A stretch of DNA of 64,000 nt from positions 1 to 64,000 of the forward strand of contig CAJTCH010000023.1 in the NCBI GenBank assembly GCA_910574715.1. Direction: 5' to 3'. Below, piece after piece: positions 26,366 through 36,791 of the stretch. A model generated the notes under the pieces. That model saw nothing but the letters and a program-made list of their open reading frames with translations. It was not told the origin of the DNA and ran no database searches. This DNA is from Lachnospiraceae bacterium (GTDB taxonomy: Bacteria; Bacillota; Clostridia; Lachnospirales; Lachnospiraceae). The translations under genes were made by a program, and so were the position numbers. Within the stretch, counting starts at the first letter, position 1. Every line of letters starts with the position of its first letter.

Positions 26366-28369
26366 TTATCTGTTTTTCAGGTGGAATTTGGATACTAATT
26401 CTTTCAGCATATTAGCCTGGCCGGATAATTCTTCACTGGCGGCGGCGCTCTTCTCAGCGGTAGACAGGTTGGACTGTACCACATCGGAGATCCGGTCGAT
26501 TCCGCGTAAGACTTCTTCCGTAGCGGAAGCCTGCTTCGCCGAATACTCAGCGATTCCTTCGATCAGCTTGTTGACTTCATCGGCCTGAGCGACAACTGCA
26601 AGCATGGATTCAGCGGTATCCTTTGCCATCGTGCTTCCTTCTTCCACGGCCTCCACGGTCTGATCGATCAAGACCGCGGTATTCTTCGCGGCTTCGGAGG
26701 ATTTGCTTGCCAGGTCGCGGACCTCGTCTGCTACCACGGCGAATCCTTTGCCGGCGACACCGGCGCGGGCGGCTTCTACGGATGCGTTCAGAGCCAGAAT
26801 GTTGGTCTGGAACGCAATATCCTCGATAGTCTTGATGATATTATTGATCTCGGTCGACTTGCTGCTGATCTTCTGGATCGCCAGGTTCATGTGCTGCATC
26901 TTCTCATTGCTCTCTAAGATGCTGCTTCCTACCTCCTGAGAGATCTGGTTGGCCCTTTTGGCTCCCATGGCGGTTTTCTGGATTCCGTCGGATACTTCAT
27001 TGATATGGCTTGCCAGCATCTCTACCGCATCTGTCTGCTGGAGGGACCCTTGTGAAAGCGTCTGGGCGCCCTCAGCCACATGACCGGAGCCTTCGGCTAC
27101 CTGTCCGGCAGATACGTTGATCTGCCCCAGAGTTTCATTGAGAGACAGGGAAATTCCTTCCAGAGAATCCTTGATCTTCGCAAATTCACCGACATAGTCG
27201 TGAGAAAGTGTGAATGCAAGATTGCCTCGGGCGATCTCCTGTAATTTCTCAGCAACTTCGTCAATATAGTCAACATAATCACGCAGGCGGACAACCGTCT
27301 TGCTGAAATTATCAGCCAGTTCGCCAAGCTCGTCATTGGAGCTGTGGCGTATCGTCTGATCCAACTTGCCTTCTGCGATCTTAGTGGCGACATTATTCAG
27401 TTCGGCAACCGGTTTGCCGATGATATTCCTTACAAGAAGAATGATCAGGAAAACGGCTACAAGGACAGCAACAACGGAACCTGTTACCATCATTCCGGTC
27501 AGCAGACGGAGGTCGCTTAAGACTTCATCCTTGGATACATAGGAGACTGCGGTCCAGTCACTGTTCGGCACCTGTGCTGCCTGTATGTATGTGTTGCCAT
27601 CATAGAGAGATAATCCGAATGCCTTCTGCTGAATCTTCTCAGCGGCATATGCATACATATCGCCTTTGAATTCGCCCAGAGTCCGCCCGGTTATCTCCTT
27701 GTCCTTATGTCCGATGATCGTATCCGTCCGGGTATCTACAAGAAAGATCCCGCCGGTCTTCTCCAACTGGATGTTGGCCACGATTTCAGAGATAGAATCC
27801 AGATATACATCGGCAGCCGCGACACCGCGTGTCTGCCCGGCAGCGTCCTTAAGCTTGCCGGAAGCGCCTACCACGTAGGACTGGCTGTCTTCGTCGAAAT
27901 ACACATCACCCAGAATGAAATCTTCTGATTGAATGCCGTCCTGATACCATGATTTCTCCAGTGCATTGAAATCCGGGCCCGGTACGAAGGATGCGTGATA
28001 CAGAGAACCGTCCGTCAATGCGACATACAGCCCGGCAGGGTATGCATCATTCTGTCCCACGGTGTGCCGGATGTATTCCATCATCTCGGGAATCTCCATA
28101 TTCTCATACTCAATGGTATCCCGCTGCATCTGGAGCATGGTCAGAGTCTTGTTCATCCATGCGCTGGTTTCCTGCAGTGTCTTGTCGGTAGTCTCCTGAA
28201 GCAGCTTCTCGCTCTTATCCAACAACGCGTCTGAGACACGGTTGTATACGATCATCAGGAGCGCGGCAACCATGACGACGATCGTCGCAACGATCGCGCC
28301 TACCAGCTTCCTGGTAATACCCCGCTTCCCCCTGCGGAGCCTGGCAGTTGGTCTGTCTTTTGTTTTCAT
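26366..28369 (-). CDS. Methyl-accepting chemotaxis protein
   Basis: A 667-residue chemoreceptor. TM1 at about 20-43, an extracellular dCache-type sensor to about 285 ([25 protein letters not shown]), TM2 at about 290-315 and a HAMP domain with a second HAMP-like linker. The cytoplasmic signalling hairpin has the conserved tip [20 protein letters not shown]. It would modulate CheA. The ligand is unknown, but dCache sensors often bind amino acids or small carboxylates. It stands alone, with its own promoter at 28418-28446. Confidence 0.93.
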   Translation of the reverse strand: MKTKDRPTARLRRGKRGITRKLVGAIVATIVVMVAALLMIVYNRVSDALLDKSEKLLQETTDKTLQETSAWMNKTLTMLQMQRDTIEYENMEIPEMMEYIRHTVGQNDAYPAGLYVALTDGSLYHASFVPGPDFNALEKSWYQDGIQSEDFILGDVYFDEDSQSYVVGASGKLKDAAGQTRGVAAADVYLDSISEIVANIQLEKTGGIFLVDTRTDTIIGHKDKEITGRTLGEFKGDMYAYAAEKIQQKAFGLSLYDGNTYIQAAQVPNSDWTAVSYVSKDEVLSDLRLLTGMMVTGSVVAVLVAVFLIILLVRNIIGKPVAELNNVATKIAEGKLDQTIRHSSNDELGELADNFSKTVVRLRDYVDYIDEVAEKLQEIARGNLAFTLSHDYVGEFAKIKDSLEGISLSLNETLGQINVSAGQVAEGSGHVAEGAQTLSQGSLQQTDAVEMLASHINEVSDGIQKTAMGAKRANQISQEVGSSILESNEKMQHMNLAIQKISSKSTEINNIIKTIEDIAFQTNILALNASVEAARAGVAGKGFAVVADEVRDLASKSSEAAKNTAVLIDQTVEAVEEGSTMAKDTAESMLAVVAQADEVNKLIEGIAEYSAKQASATEEVLRGIDRISDVVQSNLSTAEKSAAASEELSGQANMLKELVSKFHLKNR

Positions 28370-28417
28370 ATTCGTTCCTCTCCTTTTTCATCTTCTGGTA
28401 AATATTTACATAATAAA

Positions 28418-28446
28418 ATTATACTCGTCACAGAGGGAAAATACAA
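28418..28446 (-). promoter_or_regulatory. Promoter of the chemoreceptor gene
   Basis: Minus-strand TTGTAT, 17 bases, TATAAT, about 49 bases upstream of the start. I see no sigma-28 motif. Confidence 0.6.
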
Positions 28447-28482
28447 TCTTTAACGGGAAAAAGTGACAAATGAATGCAAACA

Positions 28483-28507
28483 GGGTGCGGTTCATCAGAC
28501 CGCACCC
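28483..28507 (-). terminator. Hairpin after the NitT/TauT-type ABC operon
   Basis: Perfect 9-bp stem GGGTGCGGT / ACCGCACCC with a 7-base loop; the T tract is poor, so termination may be partial. Confidence 0.5.
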
Positions 28508-28523
28508 CGAATATTTTCTTATA

Positions 28524-29747
28524 TTATTCTGAAAGCCCAAAATTCTCAGATACAACCGGATTCTCATTCTGCTTCACTGGAACAACCGCATTGTCCGGTT
28601 CCACAGGATCTCCGACTGTCAATCCTTCGATCTCATCATCCGGGCATATCGGCGTCCATGCCAGTTCCATCACTTTATCCGCCGTCATATCCTTGTCCTC
28701 AATAATTCCAAGACGGATATAATCCTCTGCAATCTCCTTAAGCGCTCTCTCGGTAAATGCATCCGACAGTCCGAAATGCAGGGAATCCCAGAATACCATC
28801 TGATCCTCTTTCTCGCCGGTCATCTTGTCGGTGTCAAACATTGCCTGAACCGCGTCCTCGGAATTTAGACGGCTGTACTCGCCGGCGCGCTTGATCGCCA
28901 TTACCACGTATTTTGCATGTACGGGATTTTCCTCAATAAATTTGTTATTCATCGCCGTAACGCAGCATGGCTCATCCTGGAATTCCGGACTGTAAGTAAT
29001 GGAGCAGATCATACGCATATCTTCAGGATAATTGGCAAGCACAAAGTAATCCGAGAAGATAGACGCGTCAACCTCGCCGCTTTCCATTGCAGCAACCGTA
29101 GCCGCACTGTCGGCGATGTCCAGATATTCTACATCTGTTGTAGGATCGATACCGTACTCATCCAGCAGGCGGTATGTAATGTTCTGGTCAGAATTTCCGA
29201 TACCGTCATGAATCGCGATCTTCTTGCCCTTCAAGTCCTCTACTGTCTTGATGTCGCTGTCGGCATTAACAAAGATAGACTTACAGCCGATATGCGCTCC
29301 TGCAACGAAGGTCATGTCTACTCCGTTGGTCACAGGTACGAGCATCGTTGCAATGTGGTCGGTGCCCCACATACACTGTCCGGTCCCGACAGTCGTCACA
29401 ACAGAATCTCCTTCCATATAAGTGGCATTGATACCGTACTCTTCATAGTATCCCTGCACTTCCGCCATATATTTTGCAGACACACAGGCTCCGCCGTTGA
29501 ACAGATAGTTTATCTCCGTACCGAATACAGGTTCCTTCTGCATAGCCTCCCAATCTTCTTCGGAAACAGCTTCCGGACGTTCTGCGTTCGTCTCTGCGCC
29601 GTTGTCCTTGCTTTCGCTCTCGGTCTCAGTTTTTGCAGAATCATCCTTGCTTGCCGGCTCTCCCGGTGTCCCGCAGGCAGCCAGTGATACGGTCATAGCC
29701 GCAACCATTGCCGTTGCTGCCAGACGCTTTGCATCCATCCATTTCAT
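28524..29747 (-). CDS. ABC transporter substrate-binding lipoprotein (NitT/TauT, NMT1-like)
   Basis: 407 residues. Lipoprotein signal with lipobox LAAC, an acidic linker, then a two-lobed NMT1/THI5/SsuA-type binding protein (VVTTVGTGQCMWGTDHI; VEDLKGKKIAIHDG; SGEVDASIFSDYFV). The family carries sulfonates, nitrate, bicarbonate or pyrimidine precursors; the ligand here cannot be told. AAGGAG 9 bases upstream supports the ATG at 29747. Last gene of a permease, ATPase, binding-protein operon. Confidence 0.85.
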   Translation of the reverse strand: MKWMDAKRLAATAMVAAMTVSLAACGTPGEPASKDDSAKTETESESKDNGAETNAERPEAVSEEDWEAMQKEPVFGTEINYLFNGGACVSAKYMAEVQGYYEEYGINATYMEGDSVVTTVGTGQCMWGTDHIATMLVPVTNGVDMTFVAGAHIGCKSIFVNADSDIKTVEDLKGKKIAIHDGIGNSDQNITYRLLDEYGIDPTTDVEYLDIADSAATVAAMESGEVDASIFSDYFVLANYPEDMRMICSITYSPEFQDEPCCVTAMNNKFIEENPVHAKYVVMAIKRAGEYSRLNSEDAVQAMFDTDKMTGEKEDQMVFWDSLHFGLSDAFTERALKEIAEDYIRLGIIEDKDMTADKVMELAWTPICPDDEIEGLTVGDPVEPDNAVVPVKQNENPVVSENFGLSE

Positions 29748-29839
29748 TGTACTTTTTCTCCTTTTTCTTAAATATTTATCCATAAAAATCATTGGGGAAC
29801 GGTTAAATTCCTCCTGATTCAACGGAACATAACAATAAA

Positions 29840-30610
29840 TTACCCTCTCCCGCCGAAGTGCAGCCGGTTAAGGATCTGATTCCGGTATTCGACAAACGCC
29901 GCCGAAGAACGGTCTCTTGGATATTCTTCATCGATCTTGATATCAGCCACCACCCGTCCCGGGTTGGCGTCCATGACGATAACGCGGGTTCCCATGTAGA
30001 CAGCCTCGTCCACATCATGGGTCACCATCAGTGCAAGCTGTCCTTTCGCCTGCCAGATCTTGAGGATCTCATCCTGCATATTCATGCGGGTAAATGCATC
30101 CAACGCCCCAAGGGGTTCATCCAGCAGAAGAATATCAGGCTCGTTGATCAGCGACCGCATCAGTGCGACCCTCTGGGCCATACCGCCGGATAACTGTCCC
30201 GGATAGTCATTGCGGAACGCCTCCAGGCCGATCACCTTCAGCAGACGCTCTACTTTGTCTTCATTTCCTCTCAGCTTGCCCTGCATCTTAAGGCTGAACG
30301 CAATATTCTTCTCGACCGTCAGCCATGGGAATAAGGTGGACTTCTGGAACATCATGCCTCTCTCCGGGGACGGCTGTGTAATCTCCTTGCCGTCTACGGT
30401 AAGCTTCCCTGTCGTCGGCATGATCAATCCTGCGACCAGTCTGAGGATTGTAGATTTCCCGCAGCCGGAGGGTCCCACCAGACTGACGAACTCACCGCTT
30501 TCTAGGCTTAAGTCGATCTTATTGAGCGCGTGGGTAACCTCGTCGTTTTCCACTTTCGCAAAACTCTTCGATACATTTTTAATCTCTAACGTAACCTTCT
30601 TATCAGCCAT
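29840..30610 (-). CDS. ABC transporter ATP-binding protein (SsuB/TauB-like)
   Basis: 256 residues: Walker A GPSGCGKST, signature LSGGMAQRVALMRSL, Walker B ILLLDEPLGALD and switch His in VTHDVDEAVYMG. The last two are characteristic of NitT/TauT importers. The start codon directly follows the permease stop. Confidence 0.92.
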   Translation of the reverse strand: MADKKVTLEIKNVSKSFAKVENDEVTHALNKIDLSLESGEFVSLVGPSGCGKSTILRLVAGLIMPTTGKLTVDGKEITQPSPERGMMFQKSTLFPWLTVEKNIAFSLKMQGKLRGNEDKVERLLKVIGLEAFRNDYPGQLSGGMAQRVALMRSLINEPDILLLDEPLGALDAFTRMNMQDEILKIWQAKGQLALMVTHDVDEAVYMGTRVIVMDANPGRVVADIKIDEEYPRDRSSAAFVEYRNQILNRLHFGGRG

Positions 30611-31672
30611 CTATTTCACAACTCCATTCTGCCATCTTAATACGCGCTTCTTGATAAGATCCAGCGCCTTAGTAACGATCGTGAATATAAAACAGATCAC
30701 GAACAGCGCCGCGAACATCTTATCATAAGCCGCCCATGATTTGGCCCAGTTCATATACCAGCCAAGGCCTGCCTTCACACCCATCATCTCTGCGATCATG
30801 ATTGCTACACATGCGGAGCTCATTGCCTGTGTGCATCCTTGCAGTATGGAAGGCATCGCATGAGGTATTGCGACCCGGAACACTAGCTGCCTGGAACTCG
30901 CCCCAAGCGTTCTTGCCGCGTCGAAAAAGTCTTTGTCCACGTTAGAGATTCCCGTCATGGAAGCAACCGTCACGGCAAACCAGGAGCCTAATGCAATGAT
31001 AAATACCGCCCCTTTAAACAGAGATGTTGCGACAACCATTACAATGGGGATCCATGTGGAAGTAGGGATCGGACCAAGGAATTTGATGACCGGATTGACC
31101 CAGTAACGCACCCGTTCCGAGTACCCGCAGGTAATACCCGTGACCAGGCCAAGGGCAATCCCTATGAAATACCCCAGAAACAGCAGACGCAGCGTGTGTA
31201 ACGTACATTCCAGCAGATAGGCGCGGTCGATCCACGCAATGTTAATAATATAGTTCATACAGGGAACAAAAGGCTGTGTCAGGATACCTGTCTTCAATGT
31301 CAGGTAATCATAGCCCGCAAGCAGCAAGAACAGCGCCGAAAAAAGCGGTGCCTGATAACGGAGTGTATCGATTCTGGTTTTGTCTCCTCTTAGTTTTAAT
31401 GCAGCAGAAAATAGAAAATAAACCAGATATGCGCCGATCAATACGGCAAGAAATCCCACGTATGTATACGGATGATCGTTAGGGCTTCCGTTGGGGATCA
31501 TCCAGTATTCCAGAACCGCTGCGCCGCCGCAGACAAACGGCAGGATCATGATGAGCCAGTCCAGGGCTTTCTGCCATGCAGTCTTCTCTTTTTCTTCCAG
31601 TTCATGCAGCTGTTGTTTTGTCAGATGGGCAAGCTGGCTGCTGTCCATATAATCTTTTTGTTTTTTTGACAT
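30611..31672 (-). CDS. ABC transporter permease (SsuC/TauC-like)
   Basis: 353 residues with an N-terminal extension and about seven membrane segments. The BPD_transp_1 coupling loop reads DAARTLGASSRQLVFRVAIP. First gene of the importer operon; AGGAG precedes the ATG. The upstream region to 31855 is AT-rich and holds the promoter, with a TATAAT on the minus strand near 31773 but no clear riboswitch. Confidence 0.9.
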   Translation of the reverse strand: MSKKQKDYMDSSQLAHLTKQQLHELEEKEKTAWQKALDWLIMILPFVCGGAAVLEYWMIPNGSPNDHPYTYVGFLAVLIGAYLVYFLFSAALKLRGDKTRIDTLRYQAPLFSALFLLLAGYDYLTLKTGILTQPFVPCMNYIINIAWIDRAYLLECTLHTLRLLFLGYFIGIALGLVTGITCGYSERVRYWVNPVIKFLGPIPTSTWIPIVMVVATSLFKGAVFIIALGSWFAVTVASMTGISNVDKDFFDAARTLGASSRQLVFRVAIPHAMPSILQGCTQAMSSACVAIMIAEMMGVKAGLGWYMNWAKSWAAYDKMFAALFVICFIFTIVTKALDLIKKRVLRWQNGVVK

Positions 31673-31856
31673 GATCTTCTCCTAAACTGAATAAAATTAC
31701 CAACCATAAAATACAATATAGTAGTGGTATCTAAAAAATACATTAGCATAGATTTTTGCAAAAGTTAAATTGATAATTATAATCAATATATGGATATATT
31801 GGTAGTATCTATCGTATATTAGTATTAGGAAAAATATTGCGATAGCAGCGGTCGCC

Positions 31857-31903
31857 AAATGTGCATGCAAGCATGCCCGCTTGGCTCGTTGCTCACGGGA
31901 ATA
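31857..31903 (+). repeat. Copy A of a 47-base inverted repeat pair
   Basis: Matches, in opposite orientation, 36792-36837 with roughly 85 percent identity by eye. It contains the small palindrome gcatgcaagcatgc and the shared core TTGGCTCGTTG. Nature unknown. Confidence 0.7.
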
Positions 31904-31957
31904 AAAACACCTCAAATCAGTAGTTTTTCACAGAAAAATAACTGATCTGAGGTGTTT
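31903..31957 (-). terminator. Terminator after the sugar isomerase operon
   Basis: Long imperfect hairpin ACACCTCA-ATCAGT-TTTTT / AAAAA-ACTGAT-TGAGGTGT followed on the minus strand by GTTTTTATT. Confidence 0.8.
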
Positions 31958-31965
31958 TAGAAAAA

Positions 31966-32880
31966 TTAGAGTAATTCTGCTTCGATCCGTTCTCTTGCCT
32001 GAGGCGCTTGCTTTTCCATCTTTTCCGGGAATCCGAACATGGATACACAGGCGATGTTGTCTCCGCCTGCTTTCGGAGGAGCCGTTCCAAGCTGTTTGTT
32101 TGCGAAGTCCATTTCACGCAGGGTTTCAAAGATGCCGTCGAAATCAACGTCTCCTTCGCCCATTGCGAGATGCTGATGGATAGTCACATCTGCCTTGCCT
32201 CTGCCGTTGAGCCACGGCGGATTAGCAATGTAGCGGCAGTCAAGAGTCTGGTTAAAGGTATCAGCGAACAGAACGTGTGTCAGTTCATCTCCCGCATAGC
32301 GCAGCATGGAGCGTACATCACCTTTTCCCTGATCGTAGAAGAAGCCGTGAGGTGATGAATAGACATAACCCAGGTGCTTTGAGCGGAAGGATTTTACCAT
32401 ATCGCAGGTCTCGTTGTTCAGTTCACAGAAATCATATGGATGTGACTGGATCTCTACACGGATCCCTTCGCGTTCTATGAGCGGAAGAAGTTCTTCCATT
32501 GACCGAAACCACATGCCGTTGCAGATCTCCTGCTGGTTAGGGTCGCCGGAGAGCTCCGTGTTGATGACTTTGACACCCATATCGCCGGCGATCTGTATCA
32601 TTCGTTTCCAGTTAGCTACCGCGAACTGTCTCTGCTCTTCTGTCGGTCCTGACCAACGGTATACTACGATGAAAGACGAGATCTCAACTCCGGTCTCCTT
32701 AAGCGCTTTTCTGTATTCTGCCTCGCATTCCTTTGAGAAAAGAGGATGCTTGTAGAACGGATTGATTCTTGGATGCGGGGACTGTTCGATATATTTGTAT
32801 CCCCAATCGGCTACCTGATGGACCATACGGTTGATATCCATCTGCTTGGCCAGAACATCGACGTCAAATGCTATTTTCAT
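31966..32880 (-). CDS. Sugar phosphate isomerase/epimerase (TIM barrel)
   Basis: 304 residues of the AP-endonuclease-2-like TIM barrel, with metal-site candidates in VKVINTELSG, RVEIQSHPYDF and GYVYSSPHG. Such enzymes epimerise or isomerise sugars or inositols. It ends an operon with a Gfo/Idh/MocA dehydrogenase and a second barrel protein, downstream of an AraC regulator. The group probably degrades a cyclitol or modified sugar. AAGGAG is 8 bases before the ATG at 32880. Confidence 0.8.
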   Translation of the reverse strand: MKIAFDVDVLAKQMDINRMVHQVADWGYKYIEQSPHPRINPFYKHPLFSKECEAEYRKALKETGVEISSFIVVYRWSGPTEEQRQFAVANWKRMIQIAGDMGVKVINTELSGDPNQQEICNGMWFRSMEELLPLIEREGIRVEIQSHPYDFCELNNETCDMVKSFRSKHLGYVYSSPHGFFYDQGKGDVRSMLRYAGDELTHVLFADTFNQTLDCRYIANPPWLNGRGKADVTIHQHLAMGEGDVDFDGIFETLREMDFANKQLGTAPPKAGGDNIACVSMFGFPEKMEKQAPQARERIEAELL

Positions 32881-32902
32881 ATGCTTCTCTCCTTCATGCA
32901 AA

Positions 32903-34066
32903 TTATATGTAATCTACCCAGGAAGCCCCGTTATCTGCAGAGCGGACGCAGTTCTCAACCCATCTTACGCCTTCTGCGCCTGCATGTACGTCTGGATACC
33001 AGAAGTCAACGGTCTTCCCATGGTCTGCCGCATCCATTGCCTGTGCAAATCGGCTGTACAGGTTGCTCCATGCTTCGAATAAGCCTTCCGGGTGGCCTCC
33101 GCCGATCCTATCCTCCAGAACAGAGGATTCGTCCAGGTAACCCATGCCTCTCTCTAAGATACGGACAGGCTCCCCCTGTACCTCATAAGTCAGTTGATTG
33201 GGTCGCTCGTCCCACCATTCCAGGGAGGCTTTCTCGCCGATCACGCGGATCTTCTGACCATGCATGGAGCCGCAGTTGACACAGCTTGACCAGACATATC
33301 CGACAGCCCCGTTATCGTATTCCATGATAGTCATTGCGTTGTCCTCCAACGGTGCGCGGGATTCTACGAAGGATTGGCGGCTGCACATCAGGCGCTTGAT
33401 CTTCATATCCGGCAGCATGACCTCTGACAGATATAAGGGATGGGTTCCCACATCGCCCAGGACATAAGAAGGTCCGGCAACCTTTGGATCTACCCGCCAC
33501 TTGGTGGAGGCTGTGTTCTTCTCCACGGCGACGTTGTGGAAACCGTGGGCGAACTGCATATTTACAATGCGGATCTTCCCAAGCATACCTTTTTCGATCA
33601 GCTTGCGCGCCTCCTGGATCATCTGGTGTCCGGCATATCCGTAGGTGACGCCTACGATCTTATTCTGCTTTTTGGCCAGTTCTTCTAATTCCTTAGCCTC
33701 TTCGGCCGTGAAACAAAGAGGTTTCTCGCATACTGCATGAAGACCGGCCTCCAGTGCGGCTTTTGTGATCTCATAATGTGTTCCGTTTGGCGTTGCAATG
33801 GAAACAGCCTGGATGCCGTCTTCTCTCTTGGCTTCTTCGGCAAACATGGTTTTGTAGTCGGGATAGCATCTGTCTTCTGCAACGTGAAGTTCTCTGCCGA
33901 ATGCTTTTCCTCTCTCTGGATCAATGTCGAATGCTCCGGCGACCAGCTCAAAGCTGAAGTCCCGAAGCGCCGCGGAACGGTGAATATAACCGATCTGGCT
34001 GCCCTTTCCTCCGCCGACCATCGCCCAGCGGATTGGTTTGTCTATTTTCTTCTCTCCGTAATACAT
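32903..34066 (-). CDS. Gfo/Idh/MocA-family oxidoreductase
   Basis: 387 residues. Rossmann nucleotide-binding loop AMVGGGKGSQIG near the N-terminus, the family Glu-Lys-Pro motif in AVCEKPLCF and the catalytic-region sequence LGDVGTHPLYLSE. Likely NAD(P)-dependent oxidation or epimerisation of a sugar or inositol. AGGAGG lies 9 bases before the ATG at 34066. It sits between two sugar isomerase genes. Confidence 0.88.
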   Translation of the reverse strand: MYYGEKKIDKPIRWAMVGGGKGSQIGYIHRSAALRDFSFELVAGAFDIDPERGKAFGRELHVAEDRCYPDYKTMFAEEAKREDGIQAVSIATPNGTHYEITKAALEAGLHAVCEKPLCFTAEEAKELEELAKKQNKIVGVTYGYAGHQMIQEARKLIEKGMLGKIRIVNMQFAHGFHNVAVEKNTASTKWRVDPKVAGPSYVLGDVGTHPLYLSEVMLPDMKIKRLMCSRQSFVESRAPLEDNAMTIMEYDNGAVGYVWSSCVNCGSMHGQKIRVIGEKASLEWWDERPNQLTYEVQGEPVRILERGMGYLDESSVLEDRIGGGHPEGLFEAWSNLYSRFAQAMDAADHGKTVDFWYPDVHAGAEGVRWVENCVRSADNGASWVDYI

Positions 34067-34083
34067 GGTTTCTATCCTCCTGA

Positions 34084-35010
34084 TCATTTGCTGAATCCGA
34101 CGCTCTTAAGGTATGTAACGCTTTCCTTCACATCCCGAAGGCTGGTATCGGAATTCCTGGGGTCTCGTTCCTGTTCAATGGTGATATATCCGCTGTATCC
34201 GATTTCCACCAGAGCTTCCTTGATTCCCGGATAGTCCAAAGTCCCCTTGCCGATGGGGCACATAGCGCCCTTGCCGCAGGCTTCAAAGAAGCGGATCTTC
34301 ATACCGAGAACTTCCCGGTAGACCGTCTCGTCTACGTCTTTGAAGTGAACGTAGTCCAATCGGGAGGCGTATTTTTTCAGCCATTCGACCGGATCCATGC
34401 CGGAGTAATACAGATGCCCCGTGTCCAGGCACAGTCCTGCCAGTTCGTAAGGAATATCTCTTATGATTCCATCGATCTCATCGGCAAATTCAATATATCC
34501 GCCTGCATGGGGGTGGATCACCGGGCGGACGCCGTATTCTGCCGCCTTTTTGCAGATTCCTTTGATGTGAGTGATCATGGTATTCCATTGTACCTCGGTA
34601 AGCCTCGGCGCCTTGTCAGAATGTCCTGCCGCGTAATCTCTTTCGTCGTGACCCCAGTCCATGATGGTCATATAGGGAGTGGGATAGTGCTGGCCTTCAT
34701 GTACCGGAAGAGGCGGCAGCTTCGTAATGAGAGAGCAGATATCATCCGTCTGCTTCAGCAGATTTTCATAATTATTCTCGTCAACCAGATCGTCGAAGAT
34801 CGTGCCCGCAACGATAGACAGTCCGTTCTTCTTAAGCTCCGCGGATACTTCCTCCACATTGATCGGAAGATATCCGTAAGGCCCCAGCTCGATTGCCCGG
34901 TATCCGGCTTCTTTGGCTTCCTTAAGAACTCTCTGCCACGGCGGGAGATAAGGATTCTTCACATCGTCTACGCCCCAGCAGCAGGGCGCTCCGCAGATAT
35001 TCATACTCAT
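34084..35010 (-). CDS. Sugar phosphate isomerase/epimerase, IolE-like
   Basis: 308 residues of the same TIM-barrel superfamily, closest in feel to inosose dehydratase/IolE or hydroxypyruvate isomerase-like proteins. Metal ligands are suggested by RAIELGPYGY, VRPVIHPHAGG, GLCLDTGHLYYSG and YITIEQERDP. AGGAGGG is 6 bases before the ATG at 35010. First gene of the catabolic operon. Confidence 0.8.
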   Translation of the reverse strand: MSMNICGAPCCWGVDDVKNPYLPPWQRVLKEAKEAGYRAIELGPYGYLPINVEEVSAELKKNGLSIVAGTIFDDLVDENNYENLLKQTDDICSLITKLPPLPVHEGQHYPTPYMTIMDWGHDERDYAAGHSDKAPRLTEVQWNTMITHIKGICKKAAEYGVRPVIHPHAGGYIEFADEIDGIIRDIPYELAGLCLDTGHLYYSGMDPVEWLKKYASRLDYVHFKDVDETVYREVLGMKIRFFEACGKGAMCPIGKGTLDYPGIKEALVEIGYSGYITIEQERDPRNSDTSLRDVKESVTYLKSVGFSK

Positions 35011-35219
35011 AATTTTCCCTCCTGATAATTTTTTGACCAATCTGTGCAGCAATGAGATGATCTGCTGCGGTCGGCTTTGTGTTTATATATTTATATTATA
35101 AAGTATTTGGGAAATTCTGCCTTCACTATGCTGTATGGGAAATATCTGTTTGATGTGGAAAATGGTCTTTTTAAGATAGATTTTTCAGCCGTGCCTTCAT
35201 AATCCTGTACTTTGACTTC

Positions 35220-36098
35220 CTATGACTGATCCTTAAACCCCTTCATTTCTTCTTTATAAAATTCTCTGTATCGAGCAGGTGATATTCCCACGACTTTAGA
35301 GAAAATGGTACTGAAATAATTCGTATTATCGTATCCTACGATGGCAGCGATCCGCGTGACAGAATGATCGGTTGAGATCAGAAGCGTCTGGGCGTGTCCG
35401 ATCCGTCTGCGGATGATATATTGGATCGGGGTTCTGCCAGTTGCTTTCTTGAAGATATGGGAGATATAAGTTGCCGAGCATCCCAATGCTTCCCCGGCAG
35501 TGTCGAGAGTGATATCCTCCATAAAATGTTCGTTCAGATAGTTGCGGATCCGCAGTACCATATGTGCTTCGCCGGATTCCTTCGCGCCGGTCAGCGGGAA
35601 GCTCTCTAACTGACTGGTAAGTACGATGATCGCGGAGCATAGAAGCTGTGCCGTAAGCTTGCCCTTGTCGTTGGTTCCCTCCAGAGTATACATCTGTTCA
35701 CACATGGACAGAAGCATTGGGTACAGGGAACCGGCCTGCCGGACGCTTGGTTCGCCGGGAGAGATCAGACATCCCGGAGGCAGATCACACCGGCGGAGGT
35801 TAGAGATACCGATACAGTAATCTCCGATCTCATGTTCTGTCTCGGAGATCACCTCGTGGAGATCTCCCTGGTTGTAGTAGATCACGCTGCCTTCCGAGAG
35901 CGGGTAGGATTTCCCGTTCACATAATAGGTGCCGGTTCCCTGGTATACGAATAGTAATTCACAGATAGAGTCATGCCGGTGCAGCGGTCGGCGGATGGCT
36001 TTCCTTGTGTGGTTCTGCTTATTGATGTAGACAAGGGTGGGCAGCCTGCCGTGTTCAAATACAGTTTCGAGCCGGTGGGTGGTGTCTGGGTAAAGCAT
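35220..36098 (-). CDS. AraC-family transcriptional regulator
   Basis: 292 residues: an N-terminal cupin (RPLHRHDSICELLFVYQG, YYNQGDLHEV) that senses a small molecule, and a C-terminal pair of helix-turn-helix motifs (SATYISHIFKKATGRTP; IAAIVGYDNTNYFSTIFSKV). It is transcribed in the same direction as, and 209 bases upstream of, the first isomerase gene. It is likely an activator of that operon; a TATAAT on the minus strand at 35095-35100 with no -35 fits activator-dependent control. Confidence 0.9.
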   Translation of the reverse strand: MLYPDTTHRLETVFEHGRLPTLVYINKQNHTRKAIRRPLHRHDSICELLFVYQGTGTYYVNGKSYPLSEGSVIYYNQGDLHEVISETEHEIGDYCIGISNLRRCDLPPGCLISPGEPSVRQAGSLYPMLLSMCEQMYTLEGTNDKGKLTAQLLCSAIIVLTSQLESFPLTGAKESGEAHMVLRIRNYLNEHFMEDITLDTAGEALGCSATYISHIFKKATGRTPIQYIIRRRIGHAQTLLISTDHSVTRIAAIVGYDNTNYFSTIFSKVVGISPARYREFYKEEMKGFKDQS

Positions 36099-36166
36099 AG
36101 GATCTTCCTTTCTTTGCAGTGGCTTATTTTGAGGAAATATAAAAAAATTATTAAAAAACCTCCCAT

Positions 36167-36328
36167 TTATGGAAAAATGCGAGATAATAGAATTGACACA
36201 ATTCTATAGCATCCGGCAGACTCTTCATGCTCTCCCTTTTCATATGCATCAAATTTATGCATTATAAGCTTTCCTCTTTCTGCCGTCTGTATTCCATCTG
36301 AATAGAGAGGTTTTACATTGTTTACCAT
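36167..36328 (-). CDS. Small hypothetical protein
   Basis: A 53-residue frame preceded by CGGAGG with about 8-base spacing, a better site than expected by chance. The product begins MVNNVKPLYSDG and is hydrophilic, with no recognised domain. Sequence just upstream (36370-36490, minus strand) also reads as a coding remnant (QANSAAMFETVYGE, stop, DAAYEEQLERINF), so this may be the tail of a decayed module. Confidence 0.35.
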   Translation of the reverse strand: MVNNVKPLYSDGIQTAERGKLIMHKFDAYEKGEHEESAGCYRIVSILLSRIFP

Positions 36329-36529
36329 AATCATCTACCTCCGTTTATTATTATCTTTCAACAGAGTATATCGGACAAAAATTTATTCTTTCAAGCTGTT
36401 CTTCGTAAGCGGCATCTCATTCTCCGTAAACGGTTTCAAACATAGCAGCGCTGTTAGCCTGATATTTTTCAATCTTGTTCCGTATTCTGCTGTCTGATCC
36501 AAAAAGTCGTATAATACGCACTAAAAAAC

Positions 36530-36790
36530 TTAGTGCATAGACATCCCCAATTTTTCAAGATATAGAGCATCCCGCGCGGTAATCTCCGTGTTCCATCGTT
36601 TGTTACGCAGTTCGGACGATACCTTTACCTCTTCCACAGTGTCAAACCATTGTAGCTGAAGATAAACCGGCGTATTCTCCATCCAACTTATTGGATTTGC
36701 AATTTCAAGGATAAGAAAATGATGCCGCTTACGGATCATGACAGAAATCTCCGGCAGTTCTATACCTCGAAATTTGGTTTGTGTGACATA
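36530..36790 (-). pseudogene. Fragment of an unidentified gene
   Basis: A minus-strand frame stays open from the repeat at 36792 to a stop at 36530, encoding LPEISVMIRKRHHFLILEI and SSELRNKRWNTEITARDA. It reads like the C-terminal end of a longer conserved protein. No start codon with a ribosome site is present at its 5' side, which is bounded by the repeat. The stop overlaps the small palindrome GCACTAA...TTAGTGC (36518-36536). Confidence 0.4.
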
Positions 36791-36791
36791 A

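Noticed and set aside
31673-31855. TPP riboswitch upstream of the NMT1/THI5-like importer
   Set aside because: The conserved CTGAGA core is not present; only AT-rich promoter-like sequence is visible.
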